A stretch of 9,821 bases of DNA from positions 1 through 9,821 of the forward strand of contig CALGHC010000075.1 in the NCBI GenBank assembly GCA_937915965.1, given 5' to 3'. Below are positions 6,683 through 9,821 of the stretch, piece after piece. The notes under the pieces were generated by a model, which did not search any database, was not told the DNA's origin, and saw only the letters and a list, made by a program, of their open reading frames with translations. The stretch is from an uncultured Myxococcales bacterium (lineage in GTDB: Bacteria > Myxococcota_A > UBA9042). Numbering within the stretch: position 1 is the first letter of the stretch; each line of letters starts with the position of its first letter. The position numbers were made by a program, and so were the translations under genes.

Positions 6683-6712
6683 TGCCGCCGAGGCGCCATG
6701 GCGGCACGTGCC
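6683..6712 (-). terminator. Inverted repeat just after the HEAT-protein gene, weak terminator candidate
   Basis: TGCCGCC (6683-6689) and GGCGGCA (6700-6706) form a 7-bp stem with a 10-nt loop, beginning 16 nt after the stop codon of the minus-strand HEAT protein. It overlaps a 10-bp palindrome GGCACGTGCC (6703-6712). No T-tract follows, so termination is uncertain. Confidence 0.3.
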
Positions 6713-6722
6713 CCGCTGCCAT

Positions 6723-9143
6723 TCAATCGTCGAGGAAGTTCTCGATCGCCTCGAAGGCCGCGTCTGGGTTCTCAAGCAAGGGCATCCAACCGGCGTTGGC
6801 GATCTCCACGACCTGCAGTCGTCTGGCGATCTTGCCGCGCAGGGCCTTGACGTCAGCGATTGTCGTTTTGGCCCAAGGTGCTTTGGCGCCCACCAGCAGC
6901 AAGACCGGCTTGCGCACCTTTGTCGGATCAAAGCGTTGGTACTCCGCGCGCATCCGGTCGAGGACCTCGGGTTCGAATGCGTCCACTGCGACGTTGTCGA
7001 TGTAGACGCGGCGCCCGTATTCCCAGTTCGCCAGGAGCCCCGACAAAAGGCCACGCATGACCATCCGGTAGCGCAAACGCGGGAGCATCCGCCACTTCGC
7101 TTGCATCGCCCATTGGATGTCGTCGCGGAATATCGGCGAGATCGTCGCCTGAACCTGCGCGGGCAGACGGTCGATGGCTTCCGGTGTCGGCCACATACCG
7201 CCGTGCAGGATGACCTTCGACACGTCGCGTCGGTGGCTGCTGCTGTAGCGTAGGGCAAAGTGCGCGCCCGAGAGGTCTGCGAGGAGAACCACAGGCTGGC
7301 TCGAGCCCAGCCGCCGCAGCAGCGCCTCAAGCTCTCGGCTCATCTGTTCGAGATCAGCCTCGGCTCCCCGGTACACCGATGCGCCGCGCTTCATGACGAC
7401 GACGCGGTAGTCGTCGGCCAGGCGGTACACGTGTGGCACGAGGTGCGTCGCATCGCGGAACGGAGGGCCACTGACGACTACGATCGTCTTCTCGCCTTCC
7501 CCGACTTCCAGGTAGCTCATCTCGTGGGCGTCCACGTCGAACTTGTGAACGGTGCCGCGAAGGGACTCCCAGTCCGGGATCTCGCGGTTGGTCTCGGCTC
7601 GGAACCACGCGTTCCATTGGCCTTCGCGGCGCGGGCCGGTGTGAAAGGAGAGCTGGCGAAGGGCCGCCAGGGCCGCGCGGAAGACCTTCTCGTTCGGGTC
7701 TCCGAGCAGCGGCGCGATCGCGGGCACCGCGTTCTCGAACGTGTCCAGGCGGCTGAGCGCTTCAAGGGCAGCGATGCGAACGTTGCGGTTGGTCTCGCGC
7801 ACCAGCTTTCGCAGCAAGGGCAGGGCGTTTGGATCGCCGCTTCCAGCGACAGCCTGCACGGCGCTGAGGCGGACCTCCTCCTGTTTGTCGCGGCCGGCGA
7901 GCACGCGCAGCGCTCGGAACGTGTCGGGGTCACGCAGCCGCCAAAGCTGCTCGACGACGAAGACCCGCAGCTCCGGATCTCGGCTCTTCTCGACGATCTG
8001 CAGCATCATGTCTCGAACTGACTCGTCGTACATCGTCGCGGCCAGGCGGATACCGTCGCGCGGGTCGACGAAGCGCTCCTCGAGGACCATGCGCACTACT
8101 TCGGTGCGGACCTCGGGGACAGCCAGCCACGCGAGCAGGTCGGTGGCCAGTTCCCGGGTGCGCTGGTCGCCCGCGTTGAGCAGCTCCACCAGCGCTGGCG
8201 CAGCCTGCAAGCGCAGATGCGACAGGACCTCAGCGGCAGTAGCGATGCGCTCGCCGGTGGCTGTCCGCAGCAGGAATAGCGCTGCCTGGACGGCCGGCTG
8301 ACCGACGGTGGACAGCGCGTCAAGCGTCCCGCCGCGCTGGTCCGGCATGCCAATGGCCTCCATCAGCGGCGGCACGGCTGCCTCCCCACCGATGCGCCCT
8401 ACCGCGGCGATCAGCTTCAGGCGCAGCCATTGGTTCTCTTTCGTGGCACGGCGTTGCTCGATTCCAAGCAGCCGAATCATGGGCTGAAGCGCGTTGGCGT
8501 GGCGGCCGGCTCCCAGCGTGTCGATTGCGTACCCAGCAAGTCGCGGTCGGCTGTCATCGACAAGTTCGATCAAGCGCGGAACGACCGCAGCGTGTTTGCG
8601 GGTCATCAACACCGGCAAGGTAGAAAGCAGGACCTCGTCGTCGCGTCGCGGCACCATTGCGGCGAGGAGGCGAGTCTGGCGCTCGTCTTCGGGCCTGCGC
8701 AGGACCACTTTGACGATGCGGCGGGCCGCGTCGTCGCCGAGGCTCGGCACAGAGATGATCAGATCGTCGTAGCTCGTCGCGCCGAAGCCCAAGAGCAGGT
8801 CGACGACGATCGCCTCGCCCTCCTTGGCCTCGCGCAGACCAGCGAGCTGGTCGCGAACAGCGGGCCAAGCCGGCTCGCCCATCTCAATCAGGGTGTCGAC
8901 GTCTTTGTAGCGCTGCGGCCCCGGCTCGGCGGCGACGATGCGCTTGGAGAGCTCGGCGACAGCTCGGCGGACTGCCCGCTCGTCGACGGCCGGCTTCGTC
9001 TCGGCGCCGGCCTGGGCGAAGACGGCGGACGCCGGCCCCGACGCTGCCGCTAGCGCGAGCGCGACGGCGCACGATCGCAGCCAACGGCGCAGGCTTCCCT
9101 TGGGCTTGGCAGGTTTGGCAGTCGGATGCGGCAGCGCAGTCAT
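6723..9143 (-). CDS. Exported HEAT-repeat protein with a catalytically dead alpha/beta-hydrolase domain
   Basis: An 806-residue protein from ATG 9143; GAGG (9152-9149) lies 5 nt upstream. A GTG two codons earlier (9149) overlaps that site and is less likely. A basic N-terminus (RRWLRS) and an Ala-rich hydrophobic core end in ASAVFAQA, a type I signal peptide, so the protein is likely periplasmic. Residues about 55-515 are HEAT-like helical repeats, with clear units such as EEVRLSAVQAV and NRNVRIAALEALSRL; these usually form protein-binding solenoids. Residues about 530-806 follow the alpha/beta-hydrolase pattern: VVVSGPPF, then DYRVVVMKRG, then an elbow region reading LLADLSGA, and a terminal NAGWMPLLENPDAAF. 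Aligned by eye to the usual LLGHSxGG, G-x-x-D and AGHxPxxE motifs, the Ser nucleophile is L624, the Asp is A755 and the His is W786. All three catalytic positions are therefore changed and hydrolase activity is unlikely. A scaffold or ligand-binding role is inferred. It appears to be a single-gene unit. Confidence 0.85.
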   Translation of the reverse strand: MTALPHPTAKPAKPKGSLRRWLRSCAVALALAAASGPASAVFAQAGAETKPAVDERAVRRAVAELSKRIVAAEPGPQRYKDVDTLIEMGEPAWPAVRDQLAGLREAKEGEAIVVDLLLGFGATSYDDLIISVPSLGDDAARRIVKVVLRRPEDERQTRLLAAMVPRRDDEVLLSTLPVLMTRKHAAVVPRLIELVDDSRPRLAGYAIDTLGAGRHANALQPMIRLLGIEQRRATKENQWLRLKLIAAVGRIGGEAAVPPLMEAIGMPDQRGGTLDALSTVGQPAVQAALFLLRTATGERIATAAEVLSHLRLQAAPALVELLNAGDQRTRELATDLLAWLAVPEVRTEVVRMVLEERFVDPRDGIRLAATMYDESVRDMMLQIVEKSRDPELRVFVVEQLWRLRDPDTFRALRVLAGRDKQEEVRLSAVQAVAGSGDPNALPLLRKLVRETNRNVRIAALEALSRLDTFENAVPAIAPLLGDPNEKVFRAALAALRQLSFHTGPRREGQWNAWFRAETNREIPDWESLRGTVHKFDVDAHEMSYLEVGEGEKTIVVVSGPPFRDATHLVPHVYRLADDYRVVVMKRGASVYRGAEADLEQMSRELEALLRRLGSSQPVVLLADLSGAHFALRYSSSHRRDVSKVILHGGMWPTPEAIDRLPAQVQATISPIFRDDIQWAMQAKWRMLPRLRYRMVMRGLLSGLLANWEYGRRVYIDNVAVDAFEPEVLDRMRAEYQRFDPTKVRKPVLLLVGAKAPWAKTTIADVKALRGKIARRLQVVEIANAGWMPLLENPDAAFEAIENFLDD

Positions 9144-9152
9144 CTCCACCTC
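9144..9152 (-). promoter_or_regulatory. Ribosome binding site that fixes the HEAT-protein start
   Basis: On the minus strand GAGG (9152-9149) precedes ATG 9143 by 5 nt. The alternative GTG at 9149 would overlap this site, so ATG 9143 is preferred, shortening the protein by two residues. Confidence 0.55.
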
Positions 9153-9165
9153 ATCAGCGGCTTGG

Positions 9166-9215
9166 CCGGACCCAGCCGCGATCCGGCTGGCCCCCCTGTT
9201 GGTCCGGGGGTCCGG
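9166..9215 (-). repeat. Nested hairpins in the leader of the HEAT-protein gene
   Basis: CCAGCCG (9172-9178) and CGGCTGG (9184-9190) form a perfect 7-bp stem with a 5-nt loop. Around it, CCGGACC (9166-9172) can pair with GGTCCGG (9201-9207), and GTCCGG occurs again at 9210-9215, so alternative pairings are possible. The structure lies between the candidate -10 (9222-9227) and the ATG at 9143. It could be a leader structure of this gene or a terminator for the helix-turn-helix gene upstream; no T-tract is present. Confidence 0.4.
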
Positions 9216-9221
9216 CTTACG

Positions 9222-9227
9222 ATTCTA
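9222..9227 (-). promoter_or_regulatory. Candidate -10 element for the HEAT-protein gene
   Basis: TAGAAT on the minus strand (9227-9222) matches TATAAT at five of six positions, in a small AT-rich patch in otherwise GC-rich DNA, 78 nt before the ATG at 9143. The -35 position 17 nt upstream reads GTGGCG and does not match, so the element is incomplete by sigma-70 rules. Confidence 0.35.
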
Positions 9228-9287
9228 CACGGCCGCGTCGCGACCGCCACCTGCACCGGTCTCTGGCCGGGCGGGCTGGCGGCGACA

Positions 9288-9821
9288 TCAGCGCGCTCCT
9301 CGCCGTTCCTCGCGCTCCGCACGGTAGCGAAGGATGTCGGCACGCGACAGAATCCACAGCTTGCCGTGTTGTTCGCCACGGACCCGGCCGCTGCGCACAG
9401 CGTTGATGACGGCCTGCCTCGTGATGTGGAGCAGGTCCATCGCCTCGCCCACCGTCACGATCTCCTCGGCCACCAGACTCTGGCCCTGGTCTTCTGCCAT
9501 CACGATCGAGCCGTCGGCGTGCCGTGTCGTGCGCAAGGCTGCTGGCAGGGCGACCGCGCGCTGCTCCGTCGGCGTCGCCTCGATGACGCCCTCAGACACC
9601 CCGGCGCGATAGACGATGTCGCGGGCGACACGCACTCCTGGCAGCTCGGCGATTCCTGGCGCAAGCGGGCTCATGCCCTCGAATATCGGCGAGTCGGAGC
9701 GCAGTACCCGGCCGACCAGTTCCTGGTAGCCGTGGCCCTGGGCGATCCGCAGGGTGAGATCGGCCACGAAGGCTCGAACGGTCAGCGGCACTGCATGCAG
9801 GTCAACCACCGCCCCCGAGAG
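9288..9821 (-). CDS. Excisionase-type helix-turn-helix protein (partial, 5' end may lie outside window)
   Basis: The frame runs from the right edge to a TGA at 9288-9290. A GTG at 9809 is a possible start (173 residues), but the frame stays open through 9821 and no ribosome site is visible, so the true start may be outside. The C-terminal 55 residues read VTVGEAMDLLHITRQAVINA, then VRSGRVRGEQHGKLWILSRA and DILRYRAE, matching the small winged helix-turn-helix of the excisionase/MerR-like class (often called HTH_17): a first helix, a recognition helix around TRQAVINAV, and a wing around GKLWILSRADI. The first two thirds (including SPIFEGMSPL and RVARDIVYRAGVSEGV) match nothing I recognise. It is probably a DNA-binding regulator or an antitoxin-like protein; no integrase or toxin is adjacent in the window. 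The domain call is good, the function unknown. Confidence 0.7.
   Translation of the reverse strand, partial: LSGAVVDLHAVPLTVRAFVADLTLRIAQGHGYQELVGRVLRSDSPIFEGMSPLAPGIAELPGVRVARDIVYRAGVSEGVIEATPTEQRAVALPAALRTTRHADGSIVMAEDQGQSLVAEEIVTVGEAMDLLHITRQAVINAVRSGRVRGEQHGKLWILSRADILRYRAEREERRGAR

Larger units (their letters stand above)
6313..6722. other. 410-nt non-coding region upstream of EF-G
   Basis: No open frame here has a recognisable domain, signal peptide or convincing ribosome site; the frames present are Arg/Pro/Ala-rich, as expected of chance frames in GC-rich DNA. The region holds a candidate promoter on the minus strand (6577-6605), a 12-bp palindrome CAAGCCGGCTTG (6486-6497), a small stem TCCCG/CGGGA (6378-6392), and an inverted repeat next to the end of the HEAT-protein gene (6683-6706). 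The EF-G leader would be about 260 nt if that promoter is used. Confidence 0.6.

Noticed and set aside
6293..6722. Minus-strand open frames (6293-6562 and 6297-6722) in the EF-G upstream region as small genes
   Set aside because: Both run into the EF-G N-terminus in another frame, are Arg/Pro/Ala-rich, and have no recognisable domain.
6723..7560. Calling the C-terminal domain an active hydrolase or esterase
   Set aside because: The nucleophile, acid and histidine positions align to Leu, Ala and Trp.
1..9821. CRISPR array, tRNA genes, insertion sequences or phage genes
   Set aside because: No regularly spaced repeats, cloverleaf-like segments, transposase motifs or terminal inverted repeats were seen; the excisionase-like HTH alone does not make a mobile element.

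Overview
The window is GC-rich bacterial chromosome with genes packed on both strands and short gaps. Three things suggest a delta-proteobacterial or Myxococcota-type Gram-negative: Ala/Pro-rich lipoproteins, a large exported HEAT-repeat protein, and an elongation factor G of the mitochondrial-like 'spdEFG1' kind (a group described from spirochaetes, planctomycetes and delta-proteobacteria). The lineage is inferred from protein style only; there is no rRNA or other marker here. I see no tRNA, rRNA, CRISPR array, insertion sequence or phage module.

Layout. (1) 1-586, minus: 5' part of a lipoprotein gene with two membrane-like segments and an Ala/Pro repeat tail that leaves the window. (2) 587-738: divergent intergenic region with candidate promoters for both sides. 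(3) 739-2793, plus: a probable two-gene operon, a tandem-FKBP lipoprotein followed 9 nt later by a zinc-type MDR dehydrogenase. (4) 2794-2852: short convergent gap with an inverted repeat. (5) 2853-6312, minus: a RecA-like ATPase fused to a SLOG/DprA-like Rossmann domain, lying 85 nt downstream of the EF-G gene. (6) 6313-6722: 410 nt without a convincing gene, serving as EF-G leader/promoter region. (7) 6723-9143, minus: an exported HEAT-repeat protein ending in an alpha/beta-hydrolase fold whose three catalytic positions are all substituted. (8) 9144-9287: gap with a -10-like element and nested hairpins. (9) 9288-9821, minus: a protein ending in an excisionase-type helix-turn-helix, open at the right edge.

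How they fit together. The FKBP lipoprotein, the left-edge lipoprotein and the HEAT/pseudo-hydrolase protein are cell-envelope proteins. EF-G is housekeeping. The gene that best fits a possible undescribed system is the ATPase-SLOG fusion at 2853-4148: a P-loop motor-type domain joined to a nucleotide-binding sensor-type fold, possibly co-transcribed with EF-G. The HEAT/dead-hydrolase protein is the second candidate. No neighbouring gene has a recognisable defence function, so a defence role is only a hypothesis.
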